From Taeniopygia guttata (taxonomy: Eukaryota; Chordata; Aves; Passeriformes; Estrildidae), in the NCBI RefSeq assembly GCF_048771995.1, contig NC_133032.1:22855501-22919500 (forward strand): DNA of 64,000 nucleotides, written 5' to 3'. Shown here in pieces: positions 1 through 12,400 of this stretch. The notes beneath the pieces were generated by a model, which saw nothing but the letters and a program-made list of their open reading frames with translations, was not told the origin of the DNA and did no database searches. How positions within the stretch are numbered: position 1 is the stretch's first letter; the number at the start of each line of letters is the position of its first letter. Made by a program: the position numbers and the translations under genes.

Positions 1-2423
1 CTGAAAAGACTTGCAGGTAGGAGCCACATTCCAGTGGTCAAGCCAAAGGGTCTTAAATCAATGCCTCCTACAACCTCTTGCAGGTGCTATCAGTACTCAT
101 AAGTAAACCAAGCATTTGAGTATGATAGTTCAGCAAATTTACAATACAGCTGAATCAACAGCAATTTTTACAGCATTCTCCTTTTGGATTAAAGTGACCC
201 TTCCTCTAGATGCTTTTTTAATTAAGTACAAGTTCTAAAACTCTGTTTTTAAGGTTTCATATCTGTAAATGGTGTCAACAATCGATTTTCTGCAGATTTC
301 AAAATATTCTGTTGAGGATACCGTATCTTCTTTGAAGCTGGTTCATAAATTGATATCATCACTGTGCAAGCACCACAGCCACCTCCTCCACAGCCATACT
401 TAGTTCCTGTAAGACAGACTGAAAACGCTCTCATTAGGGAAAATAATTATCTGGTTCCATTCTGGGCTTTATTCCACTCAAAGGCTTGAAACCACCTTTT
501 TTCCTAAACCCCTAATGAATACAGATTTTTTTGGTATCAGCATATGTACTAGACTCCTTTCTATATTGGAATAAAATTTCCAGTGAAAGCAAGATGGAAG
601 CTAAGGAATTACAAGACCAAAATCCTCTTCCCAAGAAAACAGAAAACTTGATTATAATTTATTTTGGAAGAGGAGTAAGTTGAGACAGAAAAGGGAAGTG
701 AAAAATATTTCTCCAAGTCAAAACTCAAAAGGAAGAAATATGTAATGGGCAAACCAGCTGTATATCTGACATTCCAGTGGAACACTAAAACCAGTTTCCC
801 AGTTTCTCCCAGAAGGCCCACTTATAGTCAGGATATTTGCCTTGCATCTCATCTGAAGGATCACACTTCTGAGAGAAGTGTTCATTTCTGTGAATCTGGA
901 ACAGTGGCCAGTCTAAAACTGTGAATCAATAAACAGCTATTTTAATGCTCCAAAGACACCAGAAGGAAGATGCCTTTTTGCCCCATAAAATTCCATTAGC
1001 CTCAAGTTCTCATCACAATATCTCCCCTTTACCAGGAGAGAGACTATTACAAAACTTGGAGACTCCTGTCAAGCTACTGACCACTAGGTTTTTAGACTTC
1101 TTTATGTGGTGGGAGGGGAGGAACAAAGACATGTATTCACTGTGCCTGATGGCATACTTTGTGTGTTTAAAAGTCAGGCTAAAAATACAGCAGTTCAACT
1201 GAAGAATATTTGGATTAAGAAAGAGACATCATTTAGTGTGGTTGATTTATCTTAAAGGAATCACAACTTCCTTAATCTGGTAATTAAACCTTGAATTAAA
1301 ATTTAGAATTTTACTTGAATAAGGCTTTCACGAGTGACTTTAGGGAATAGACAAGAAAAGGATACGCCTCTTTCGCAGATAAGCCAAGAGCATTTGTTCA
1401 GGATCAGCATTTTTCTCTATTATCTACAGCAAGAAAGTAAAAACAAGGTTTTATTAAGAGACCAAGGCTTTTCAAAATTTAGGGCACGACTACATTCACA
1501 CAAAACCAGAAGAGAATCCTTCTCCGCTTCCCTCTCATAGAACTGCACTAATTGCCAAACACGGCAGGAGAGTTCGGGCTCCTTCTGGAAACTCCTTTTC
1601 AGACAGAAGCATTTCCAGAAAAGAAGTGATAGGGCACCTGGCAAGTATTAAAAATAACTGCTGCTCAGTGAAACGTTATACTGAGGGAACTGACCTTCGG
1701 CCACACTAGAAATAAGAATGCAGAACTTTAAAGACAGCATAAATAACTAACTTTAAAGACAGCATGAAGATTTAAAGTCTCCCTGGCACTCTGACGAACT
1801 GGAATAAAGATTAGAGGAAGCCTGTAAGGCTATCGGCAGTAGCAATTTCTTTTCTAGTTTTATTTATATTAACCTTCACTTGCTGTAAGAAACTGACAAC
1901 AGAGAGCAACAGAAATACCTACATTCTTGACTGAGTACAGTATTTCTTATTTGGTCACTTAGAATCAGCTAGTTTCTTACAGCTGCTTTGGATCAAGAAC
2001 CAGGCCTTGCAATATTATCTTTATACTCAATAGTCTAAATCTGGGCACTGGAGTCTTGCTTTCAGTTGTGCCTCTGAAAACCTGACACCATCAAAGATGA
2101 GAAGCCAGACCTAAAAATGAAAAAAGTGGTTTGCTTACCAGCCAAGTTTGATACCCGGCTGAAAGTGTGTTTCACTTTGACACGGTTTTTCTCCCAAACA
2201 CAGCAGAGCTAGCCAAAATGGGATGCAACCATCCAGCCTTCTTCTGGAGGTTTGTGGGAGGATTCTATTACACTCGTATGAATAAGTCTAAGGGAGCCAA
2301 ATCTTTGCCCTTCGGGGTTTCTCCCGGCACAGCAGCCCTTCTCTCTCTCCTGGTTATACTTACCTTCCTCCCATTGACATAGAAGACGAGCTCCTCAGCC
2401 GCCGCGGCCCCTTGCAGGGCCAT
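1..2423 (-). CDS. AOX1: Aldehyde oxidase (AOX1-like), 5' part; coding exons 1-3, gene continues past the left edge
   Basis: Aldehyde oxidases are cytosolic homodimeric molybdenum-cofactor/FAD/[2Fe-2S] enzymes that oxidise aldehydes and N-heterocycles. Three coding exons are visible: 2364-2423, 1366-1423 and 322-418. They read [20 protein letters not shown], then [19 protein letters not shown], then the N-terminal ferredoxin-like segment [19 protein letters not shown]. All splice sites are GT/AG and the phases chain (0, then 1, then 2). The cluster ligands are Cys49, Cys54 and Cys57 by my count; the fourth Cys lies in a later exon. The start is the ATG in the CpG island, giving the short family-typical leader before the FYVNGRK strand. 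Family: the same exon split is known in mammalian AOX1. Symbol by inference: birds may carry more than one AOX copy, and position next to SGO2 favours AOX1. XDH is less likely on synteny. Confidence 0.85.
322..418 (-). CDS. AOX1: AOX1 coding exon 3, first [2Fe-2S] cluster
   Basis: A 97-nt exon with acceptor TTTTCAG and donor CG|GTATCC. It carries the plant-type ferredoxin motif CGGGGCGAC followed by [15 protein letters not shown]. The residue before LTGTKYG is Cys (TGT) where human AOX1 has Arg, one transition from CGT. Confidence 0.9.
419..2363. other. AOX1 introns 1 and 2
   Basis: Non-coding apart from exon 2. The one thing I noticed is a short direct duplication near 1728-1766, where AACTTTAAAGACAGCAT appears twice about 25 bases apart. 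No transposon is recognised. Confidence 0.6.
1366..1423 (-). CDS. AOX1: AOX1 coding exon 2
   Basis: A 58-nt exon with acceptor TGTAG and donor GTATCC. It reads [19 protein letters not shown] plus one base, matching the family pattern VIEKNxDPExMLLPYLRKKL; the usual Pro is Ala here. The exon is too short to show up as an open frame of note. Confidence 0.85.
2364..2423 (-). CDS. AOX1: AOX1 coding exon 1
   Basis: Twenty codons from ATG (2421-2423) to ...FYVNGRK, closed by the donor GTAAGT immediately below 2364, phase 0. The alanine-rich leader lies inside the CpG island. Confidence 0.85.
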
Positions 2424-2560
2424 GGTCCGCAGCCCGGAGCCGGGAGCAGCAGGCAATCCCGGGCAGCTGGACGCGCCCCGTTATGCGGGGCGGGGCCGCG
2501 ACGCTGCGGGGCGGGCGCGGAGAGCGGGGCCGGTCCGGGGATAGTACGGGCATCGTTTTC
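2385..2560 (-). promoter_or_regulatory. CpG island at the AOX1 start
   Basis: A dense run of CpG and G/C blocks in otherwise AT-rich DNA, overlapping exon 1 of the aldehyde oxidase gene and extending upstream of it. The probable promoter and transcription start for the leftward gene lie here. No TATA box is evident near the ATG. Confidence 0.65.
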
Positions 2561-3810
2561 AACCTCCTGAGCTGACTGCAAGTATTTAATTACTTCAGCC
2601 TTCTAAGGTGTTATTTAAGTGCTGGAAAGCAAAGCCATACCTCACACTTTCTCAAAGGACACAGGTGTTCCTGCAGAGCAAAAAGGCAACATTAACACTG
2701 TGCACTGTTATCCGGTTCTTATAATAAAATCACCAAGAGTAATTTTAAACTGAGATAAAATCCAGCAATGTAGTGATTGTGAGACCAATGGGATTTTTGT
2801 TTATACTTGCATTCACAAAATAATCAGCAGTGAGGTGCAGGTATCATAACCATTTGTAAAGGCTACTTGTGCTTCCAAGGGTTTATAGAAAAAAATACTT
2901 TCTTCTTTTTGTATCAAAATATATGGAATCAATTTCCCACAAAATTTCAATTAAATTGAGTAACCATGAGAAAAAGTAACTTTAAAGCTACAAAAAGAAG
3001 TTCAAATTCCCTTATCCTCAGCAAAATTATCCTAATTCCTGCTGATGGCTACACATTGATTTTTATGTCAAAAGCATGAGCTGCTTTTATATAATTTTTC
3101 TGGAAAGAGCTTCTAATTTATCAAATGACCTGGTAAAACAAGCACATACAGTGAAGGTTCAAAGACAAGCAGCATTCTCTATACTGCTTTTATGTGATCA
3201 TTTTGTGTAACAATTAAAAGAAATGCAATCTCAGAAATAACAAACTGAGTTTTCTCTGTGTTCTATTATTGAACATCAATTTGAGCAACAATAGTGAGGA
3301 TGGAGAAAACAAGCACAGAAGGGAAGTAGCAATAATATGATTTTACAGTTACTTAAAAGAATTTCTGTGATCTTCAGGCCACTTTTTTATCCTTTTTCAC
3401 TTTGAAGGATATCTATACTAAAGGGATGGAAGAGATGCAGGCATAAAGACCTAGGCCTTTTACTTTTATTCAAAATTTCATGCTTGTATTTGGGACACCC
3501 TAGCAGTCTAGCTGGTAACACCTGAGGCTGTGTGGAACAACAGGACCTTCACTGAAAAAATAATTAAGCCCATCCCCAAAGAGTTTATTCATTTTCTGGG
3601 AAGATAAAGCATGTGCCTCTGTTTCTAGATTTCAAACCAGAGGCAGTAGAGAGAAACAACCATTTAAAAAACCATTGTGTTTTCTGCTGCAGTGCCAGCA
3701 CTGGGAACACAAGTTTTAACAGGTATTTCTTGAGGGTTTCTAATGACACAGCTGCTGTTATTGATAAATAGTGAAAGCTAGCAAGAACATTTCAATTAAA
3801 AATAAAATAA
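2561..3810. other. AOX1 upstream spacer
   Basis: AT-rich DNA with no open frame, RNA gene or repeat family that I can recognise. Confidence 0.5.
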
Positions 3811-4338
3811 TTACAAACTTGGTAACAAAAAACAAGGAAAAATGATTAATACTTTTGATGCGCACTTCTTTCTAAAAAATAACATTGAAAAATTATAGAA
3901 TTTATCTTCCCAACCATTTCTGCACCATTTCATAATTGTCTTGGCTAATGGGGTGACGTACACAGCATGTATCGGAAAGAAAAAATAAAAGTTTGTCTGC
4001 TGAAACTTCCCAGATAATATTAACAGCTGTTTTACAGTGCAGATGACATTGCCTGGGTGATGAGGTAAGTTTTTTATTAGAAGAATTTTCATACTGATTG
4101 GACACTTTGTACTGCAAGCTTCTATATGAAAACACCTTGCTCTTCGTACTGCTGTATATTTACAATCTCTACATGATCTTTGCAACTGACAGCTAGACAG
4201 CTCTCTGTTTAGGGAATAAATGTCCCCTTCATAAACTATCTCACTAGTGACACATTTAACTCTAAATTCATACCTGGAAAGTCCTACAGGATCTTGAGGA
4301 AGCTGCCTTAGGGCTAGAGACAATAACAAAATAACCAC
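3811..4338 (-). other. Unexplained 175-codon open frame between AOX1 and SGO2
   Basis: The second longest open frame in the window. It starts with a hydrophobic MVILLLSLAL stretch and is Cys-rich in the middle. A second minus-strand frame (3902-4135) overlaps it and looks at least as protein-like, ending ...HPISQDNYEMVQKWLGR. Two good overlapping frames in AT-rich DNA could mean a decayed insertion or retrocopy read through shifted frames, a lineage-specific gene, or chance. I do not recognise a family. No promoter island, poly(A) signal or splice context singles it out, and it lies 1.4 kb upstream of the AOX1 start on the same strand. Confidence 0.2.
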
Positions 4339-4539
4339 AGCAGAAAATAGCTGTGGTATTACTTAAGTGCTTGTAAATAATACATTTATGCCTCTTGGTG
4401 TTTATGGTTAGAATTCCAGACTTATATGTAGAATGGACACACCTAAAAGTTATATCCAGGAGTGTGTTTTGATACGTACGAGTCCCTTTTCTGTCAAAAT
4501 ATATAGCTGAAATTCTGGCAACTCACAGAAGGATGTAGG

Positions 4540-5085
4540 TTCCTCCTACTGAACTTGAGATTCCTCTCAGCACATTTCTCCAGCCTGACCAGATCCCTCT
4601 GAACGGTGACAGAATCATGGGGTGTTTCAGCCACTCCTTCCAGTTTCCCATCAACCGCAGACTTGTGTAGGGTGCACAGGCTCGTACAGGTTGTTAGTGA
4701 ACGTGTTAATCACTGCTGGCAGCAGTGTGAACCCCTAAGGAGCTCTAATGTTTTGCCTCCAGCTGGACCATTTGGCACTAATCACAACCTTCAAGCTTTT
4801 CAACTCACCTCACTGTGCCCTTAACAAATCCATACTTTGTCAGTTTGTCTGTGGATTGTTATCAGAGAAAATATCAAAAGCCCTACTATAATTGAGACAA
4901 ACATCTAGTGCTCTGCCCTCACCCACCAAGCTAGTTGGAGAAGACTATCAGGTTCATAAAGCCTGATTTCCTGATTGCAAATCAATGCCAGCTGCTCCCA
5001 ACCACCTTCTTGTCTTTAACAAGTGTTAAAGGACTATTTTCTCCATCAGCTTCCCAGCTTACAATGTAATCTACAATGAAGTACA
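4540..5085 (-). mobile_element. CR1 LINE fragment (reverse-transcriptase region), degraded
   Basis: The plus strand shows the reverse complement of the familiar avian CR1 ORF2 segment. It includes the stretch antisense to the region around the FADD reverse-transcriptase box (near 4655-4720) and the downstream part normally encoding the CR1 thumb region (near 4860-5040). It is heavily diverged and interrupted, so it is an old insertion with no coding capacity. No target duplication is visible. Confidence 0.6.
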
Positions 5086-5089
5086 AAGA

Positions 5090-5182
5090 ATACATTTAAA
5101 AGAATGCTTTTAAGAATATATTACAATTTTTAGAAGAATATATTATATTTTAAGAATATACTTTTAAAGAATATGTTATAAA
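5090..5182. repeat. AT-rich irregular tandem repeat
   Basis: Four to five imperfect copies of a unit resembling TTTTAAGAATATAT with variable spacing, next to the CR1 fragment. Confidence 0.5.
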
Positions 5183-6054
5183 TTTAAGAGTATCAGTTAC
5201 ACCTCTTAATAAGACACATGCTGTATCAGACACAAGATCAAGATAACCAAAGAACTGGTCTCTGAAAATGACAGAAGGGAATGTCCTTGGAAAATGTACA
5301 AAAATTGGTCAAAGACATAGTAAGGCTTTTACAGAATCATCTTCCAGCCTTCAAAAATTTGCAATTCAGAAACATCCTGTGCCAGAAATGGTGTTTCTGG
5401 TAATTCCTTATAGATTTTTCTTCCATTAATATGTCTGATCAATTTTTAAGCCTGTGTAAACTGGTAACATCTACTGTATATGCATGAAGAACCACCATCT
5501 ACAACCAAAATAAGTTAACTTATCTCTGTCTCATCAAAAATGCCTCTCTGTTGCAAAATTAACCTGAACCTTATCCATTGTAATGTGTAAAAACTGTGTG
5601 GGTAGTAGGCCTCTGGTAGCATCTACAAATCAGATACTGCCAGAAAGCTGTCAGCTGACAGCACATTATGGAATGCAGAGGGGAAGCAGTAGAAAATCCT
5701 GAAAGCTGAATGGTATGACATTATTGTATTAATCGTCACACTGGCACTCTCAAGTGGAAACTCAAGGTGTTGCTTTGTCTAGATCCTATTTGCTACTGAA
5801 TTCCTCCTGCAGGGCTTTATTTTTTCCCTGCTGCCTCTGGCACATACTGTGGGCACTTGACTTCCCACCATTATTTCTTAACGAGATTTCCTTATTAAAA
5901 TCTCAGTGTGATTCTCTCAAATCCAAAAGTCAACTATCAAAAAAAGACTATCTCCATTTATTTCACTAAATTCATAAAAATTTGGCATGCGTGTATCCAT
6001 TCCAACCAGCACTGAGAAATGGTTCCACTCAAAATAAACATGAAAAACTCACAG
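5183..6054. other. Spacer before the SGO2 3' end
   Basis: AT-rich sequence. I see no gene or recognisable repeat. Confidence 0.4.
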
Positions 6055-6377
6055 TACAATTCCCAAAGCTGGTTTATTTTTATTTTTCATTAAAACATAT
6101 CTTTTCTAACATTTTAAGAAGTGCAGCAAACCATTTGAACAGATTATAAATTACTGACCAGAAATGCAAAACAGGAGAGAGCCTAACCTGTATATGCCTT
6201 CCTCAGTAAAGTGTTCTGTGCCCCTTTTATAGAGGTTCTTCTCCAGAAAATTTCACTGTGAAAGACCTTTACTAATCAAAGAACAACAAACACTCTATAT
6301 TGCTAAACATTTACATATATACATAAACAATTGTACCCATTTTAGAAGTATTGTCCATAAAGGCAAGTCTCTCTTCC
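6055..6377 (-). other. SGO2: SGO2 3' UTR with clustered poly(A) signals
   Basis: Two AATAAA signals in tandem on the minus strand (reverse complement at 6073-6084) lie about 300 bases past the stop codon, giving a short 3' UTR. The cleavage site itself is inferred. Confidence 0.5.
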
Positions 6378-6483
6378 TCAATAAAATCTTGATTTGCTTT
6401 TAAAATTTCCTTTATTTTTTACTTTGTAGACTGGAGAATTCAGGAATTGTGTATCTGTAAATCGATCCCCTCTCCTTAATTTG
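6378..6483 (-). CDS. SGO2: SGO2 last coding exon
   Basis: Acceptor TTTACAG, then SKLRRGDRFTDTQFLNSPVY continuing to a TGA at 6378-6380 with a Lys/Ser-rich tail. This tail is longer than human SGO2 (which ends near KMRR) and resembles the SGO1 tail KLRRGDPFTDLCFLNSPI, so the bird protein keeps the ancestral-type C terminus. Confidence 0.85.
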
Positions 6484-9400
6484 CTGTAAAGAAAAGAAGT
6501 AAACGACATCAGGTATTAATATCATCAAGCACATATGCAACAATAGTAATGTAGTCATAATAATTCAAATGGTAAATAGCATGAATGAAAGTTTGATACA
6601 CTAAAGAAATTAAATTTGTGGAAAATAAGTATGTCTGAAAAAGCAAGAAACTACTGCTTTCCAAAATAATGCTAGAAATATGTGACCTCTATCATATTAG
6701 GATGTGATATTTCTATAAAACAAAATTCAAAACTTATTTAAATCAAACACTTACCAGCACCCATTCAGGACAGTGTAAATCTAGCTAAAATATAAATAGG
6801 AGACAATAGTCTAAAATGTTGATTGACATCAACATTTTTTTCTATTATTAGTCACCATTTCTCAGAAATACAGAACTTATCATTTTGGGGTAAGAGTGGT
6901 AATGTGTCAGTATATAATACTGCCGAATTTTAACATATAAGTAAATTAATAATGTAAAAGTGTGACTCTAATCCCTTTCCATTTTTTTAATAAGTTATCT
7001 GACATAAATATTTCTGAATTGCCAATGGTAAAGTGAAGACTTCCTACATTACTTTTAGCTCCTACTTTTGCTCAGTTTCACTGCTTCAATTGTTAGCTTA
7101 CTCACAGAAGTAAAAAATATTTTGAGGTTGTATGAGAACAGTGCTCTAATTTTTTTTTTCAGTTTGGGCATTTATCTTCTCCTGCCACAGTATGGCCAGA
7201 AAAAAAGGCTTTTTATACCTTTGTCATAAAGTAAGTTGCTATAACCCTTTCACTCTCTTCCCTGTTCCAGGGAAGCCTTCCTACTGTCTTTACCTCATGA
7301 ATACACATCCTACTAACACATACTCAACACAGTGGAACTGTTCCTTAAATTAATATTACACTAAAAAAAATCCAAACCAAATAGAAAACCCTCAACAACT
7401 TTCTGGCAAAAATCCCACAGAATATTTTCAGAAATAGTGAACCTATTTATATTTAGATCATTAATGTAAGGGCAAATATATCAGTTTTCTTAATGGAAGG
7501 TTGGGTTTCAAATCCCCTTTTAAATTTTAGAAGTCATTTCACAATTTATGTCTTGTCTTTTAATAATCTATAAAATCCTGCACCACTAAATTTGCTAAGA
7601 ACAATAAGAGGGAAATTAATTATAAAATAATATATCCAATATAACTAACTATCAAGTTAATATAGCTTACATGATTTTTTATATTACATACAGTTAGTTG
7701 AATAAAACTACTGAATTATATAGTATTAGTACATAAATTTCATTTCCATTTGACAAGATTACAAGAACATTATTATGGTGTAGTTTACCTTTAAGTATAA
7801 CATTAATAATTATTAATCTCTAAAGGGGTTTATATCATGATAAACATTAAGATTCACTATTATTTTCTAGTAGTCCAGTATTATGTATCTTAGAATTAGA
7901 ATACTATTGTTGTCTTACTTTGGCACTTGGAAATTCTGCCCCACTAACTGGAGAAGCTTTATATCAACACTGAAGTATCTTTGCAAAAGAGATTTGTGAC
8001 AGCTCAACTGTTTCTCCAGGGGTTTAATAACCAGTTTTTACTGGGGTTAGTTATGCATGAAAAAGACAAGAACAAAAGCCCCAGTTTATGTGTACCTACC
8101 TGTGAAGATTTGGTTCCTTGTAGCAAATAGCGGGTCTGCCTCGTCTCAGTGGTGCTGCTGAATCTTCTAACGTTTGGGGGGATTTAGGTACAGAAGTGTG
8201 AAATTGTATACTAGTATTTGTCAGTTCTTGGAAAGCTTTTCTCTCTGTAAATACAGCAGTTTATATGCTTAATTTTAAATATTTCCTGAATCATTATGTA
8301 AACTCCAATTAATAATTATTTTTGATATGTGTTTCTTAATTCAGGTACATTGATTACTGCTCCTACACTAAAGATACTCAGCACAAATCCATTGTATTAA
8401 CTCCACTACATTGCGTTATAATAATTGCATTTATTATAGAAGAATTTAAGCCTATCTTCCAGCTACATTAAAGTTTTCTTATGTTATTAATGTATCTTAT
8501 TTAAAAAAGAGATTGTCACATCAAAATTGGCACATGGGCAGATTATAGAAAAACCTACTCAACATACTTTTTAGATACCAGAATTCCTGTTGAGTTGCAG
8601 TGTTTCTAAAGAAACAAAAATGAAATCTTATAGTCCAGATATATTTTCCATTTAAGAAGGGAACTGTGTAGTTCTACCTTGTTTCTCTTGGATAAAAGCT
8701 CAATCTGTTTTATCTTTCAATCCCCAACTTTTTGAATATAATGTAATTCTTCAGAAAATGAATACATGCTTTAACTAAAATTGCTTCTCAAGAATGTAGA
8801 CTACTTATATCTGCCCTACTAAGTATCATTTTGGGATATATTGAAAAGTAACAAGGTTACTAGTCACCAGAATTTAAGAAGATATTGTAACTAATACACA
8901 ATATAGAAGATTTTGGTGATTTTCTTCCTTACACTTTTCCACTCCTGTTTTATCTGCTCTTAACAAGCAATGAAAGGACAGAATTAAGAGAAGACATGTT
9001 GCCACTATTTCAGGCACTACCTAATTCAAAATGCCTTGCCTTTCTAGCCCACACACTTACCATGACAAGGTGTCAGAGTATTTTTGTCACTCTGTTTAGA
9101 AATATGATCCATATTTTGTTCTGTTTTTTCAGCATCCAGTGCTTCATTATGATCATTTTGCCTGTGGATTTCAGAGCTTTTCAGTATAGAGAAGTTGATG
9201 GAAGCATAGTGGTTATCAAGAGCTGGGAGCTCCACATTGGGAAGACCTTCCTGGGAAGAGCTATCTGCCTTGAATGGCGTAACCTTACAGCATTCAACTT
9301 CAATCACAGGCTTAGACTTACTCACAGAGGAATTCATTTCATGAGGGACTTCCTGGTCATCCAAAATATTCTGAACCTCCTGAGCAATATGCCTGAAATA

Positions 9401-12400
9401 ACTTTTTTCTCGTCTGGTGTCAGTAATATCAGAACTAAAACTCTGTTTGTGCTTTACATGCTTATCGGGAAAATTACTTATGTGGCATGTTTTATTTGCC
9501 ACTTCTGAGGAATCTACCTTCTTTAACCTGTTAGCATCATCAGCCTGTTCTTTAGCTTGTGGTGTATTTAGAGCTACACCATTCTGAGTAACTAAAGCTA
9601 CTTGCATTTGCTGAGTTACAGTTATTTTCTTTCCAGCCTCTGCAAGCAATGAATCCTTATTTTTTAATTCTTCATTTTTAGAAACTGAGAACCGTGTAAG
9701 ATTTTCCTTTGGTATTATATAAGCTTTCCGGCTGGCCTTTGTCAATGTACGCTTCAATTTGCCTGATGAAAAATGGCTGCTCTTTTGGTCTACTTTCTGA
9801 CTAACTTCAGGAGGGCTGTCATTTTCAGTTTCTCTACCTTGTCTGGAACTACTTTTTTTGTTGTTTTTTCTCTGTATAATACTCTTCTGATCTTGTTTTC
9901 TCTTGCTGCTGTCACACTGGTTTATCTCTGTTTGAGATTTTTTTGAAATATATTCTCCATTCTGGCCATTTTCCTCTCTACAGGATTTTTCTGTGTTTGC
10001 TTTGGAAAGCTTTTGAGAAGTTTTCCTCTTTATTGTTGGTTTGTTATCTTTCTCATTTGTATTCAGAAAGCCTTCCTGTAAAGGCAATACATCAGAAATG
10101 TTATCTTGGAATGCTAAATTTTCAGCACAATAAAGTTCTGGTGGGATCTTGTTAACAGATGAGCAGGAGTCTGTTTTTTGTATTCTGCTTTCCACTTCTG
10201 CAGACATTTCTGACAAAGTTCCTTTATTTGTCTCTTGTTTTCTTGGATTCATTACATTAACCTGGTATGTCCTCCTTGTTCTATTCTGTTGCTCTACAGG
10301 ATTTCCTGTAGGTAGCTGTTCTGTCTGACTTTGGAATAGCTGAGTTTGTGAATCAGTAGTTTCTGAAGTTTCATTATTGTCAGCCCTAGAGTGCCTTTCT
10401 TCTGCATGCAAATTTGAATGGACTTCAGTCTTGCTTTTAATTTTTTCTTTATCCTTCTTAGAATATTTTACTTTTCTGAAATTTGGTAATATTTTGTCAG
10501 ACTTGGCATTATTAATTTTATTTTGGTGCAATTTATAATTGCTTTTTGCTGTAACTGTGAGTAGTTCACTTGCATCACTGGCAGTCAACTCCATATCATC
10601 ATCATAGACAGTCTCTTCAGGCTTCATCACGTTAGTAAAAAGCAGCTTGTTAAAATCTTTCTTACTTTCACTGTTAAATTCAAGAGGTGAAGGAATTAGG
10701 CAAGACAAGTCACTTGAACCTTCCTGCAAATTCCTATCATTGGTGTTGCTGCTCCTGTTGATATCATGATGAGGCAGATTCAACGACTTACATTTTTTAT
10801 CAAAATACTTTATATTAGGTTGAGTTTTTGACTTACAAAGTACTGCATTTTTCTTTCTTTCAGTCACATTTTCATAGGATGGCAATAAACTACCATGATA
10901 TTGTTCTGTAGGCTCCTCAGACTGTTCTAAGGATTGTGTATTTTTTCCATGAGTCAGAAAGGCACTATTGCAACCTAATTCTGAACCCAGCAGATTATCT
11001 GCAAAGAGAAAAAATTCAGCAGCTTGGTGAAAAGAAGACAGTGTAGTTATATGCTTAAAACTATTGAAGGCTGAACCATAAGTATGGAAAAATTACACTT
11101 TTTAAAAAAAGGAATACACACATTCTATGGTTGGTCCTTAAAAATGTAGTAAATTGAAGCTAATTTAACAATTTACTGAATTTAGACTCTTGAAATTGGA
11201 CATAAATAAAACTATTTTCCTATAACAACTTCAGCTATCTTTTGGTTATCTTAGCTATGTAATTTCAATGAATATTATTCTATAAATGATTGTCAGAACA
11301 CCTATATTTATGGATGAGCATTTATTTTTCACTAGTTTATTACAATTTAGGAATCTTATTATACCCTCTGTATTACACACTGAGTAATGAATTATTAAAT
11401 ACTAATTCTCAGAGAGCTTGAAAAATAAATCTCTTACACAGAAATACAGCATACCTTTCAAAAATCTATTCTTGTCAACCATTGGTTCTGTTTCAATTAA
11501 GTTTTGATTATTTGTACCAGAAGGCAAGAGTGATGCAAACTTGATTTGATCTGAATGTACTTCCTCTGTCACATTAGTGGTACACTTGTAAGAATTTGAT
11601 GCTTTGCCCAGAGAAGGGCTACCCTGCTGCTCTGCATTTGCTGTTGCAATGAAAGGAAGATTTGCTGGCAATTCTACAGATCTGAAAAGAGAAAATTTTG
11701 CTTTGAAGCTTTTTATTACATTTTCTATCATGACATTCAAGTGTTCAAGATGTTCCTTTAAGCTGAAAACAAGAAGTCAAGTATGATAGTGGGGTCTGTC
11801 TTGGGGCAAATATATTTTTGATGATAGCAAATCCTGTTTGGGGCTTGTGAGATCACATGATACAAGCAGCGAGTTACTCAAACACAAGTTGGTCTACCGC
11901 TCTCTCTCTGAGTTCTGAGTTGCAAACAAGTAATTTCTGGATTAAACAGGAAATGATTTCTCATTACCTCAAAACTACCTAGGACAATGTACAAAGATTA
12001 GCTGAAAGAGAAAGACACCAACCACCTCTGGCATTTCATACAACCACCTACCGAGCTGACCGACGTGCACCCCTGAACTTGTCACCAGTAGGGCAGCTTG
12101 GGCCAGCTGACAGGGGAAAGGAACTCTGGAGATCCTTTCAAAAGAAGAACAGAAGGGAAATACAAATAGTTAAATATTCTCTTATGTTTTAAGTATTGGA
12201 AATATCCACAGGGGAAAAACCCCACAAAAATTAATGGGAAAAAAATACATGCGCTGATGGAAGACACATGATATTCAAACACATGCATTAACATTAAAGC
12301 AAAATATTTTGTTACAAAATTCATCAAAATACATAACCTACTTTTATCCCAAAGGAATGTACAGACTTTCTAAATGTAGCTATAACTCATACAAACTACA

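Noticed and set aside
4041-4075. Plus-strand acceptor-donor pair (TTTTACAG ... GAG|GTAAGT)
   Set aside because: Would be a roughly 30-nt isolated exon with no partner exon on the plus strand; probably chance.
8996-9508. 170-codon plus-strand open frame
   Set aside because: Antisense shadow of the large SGO2 exon.
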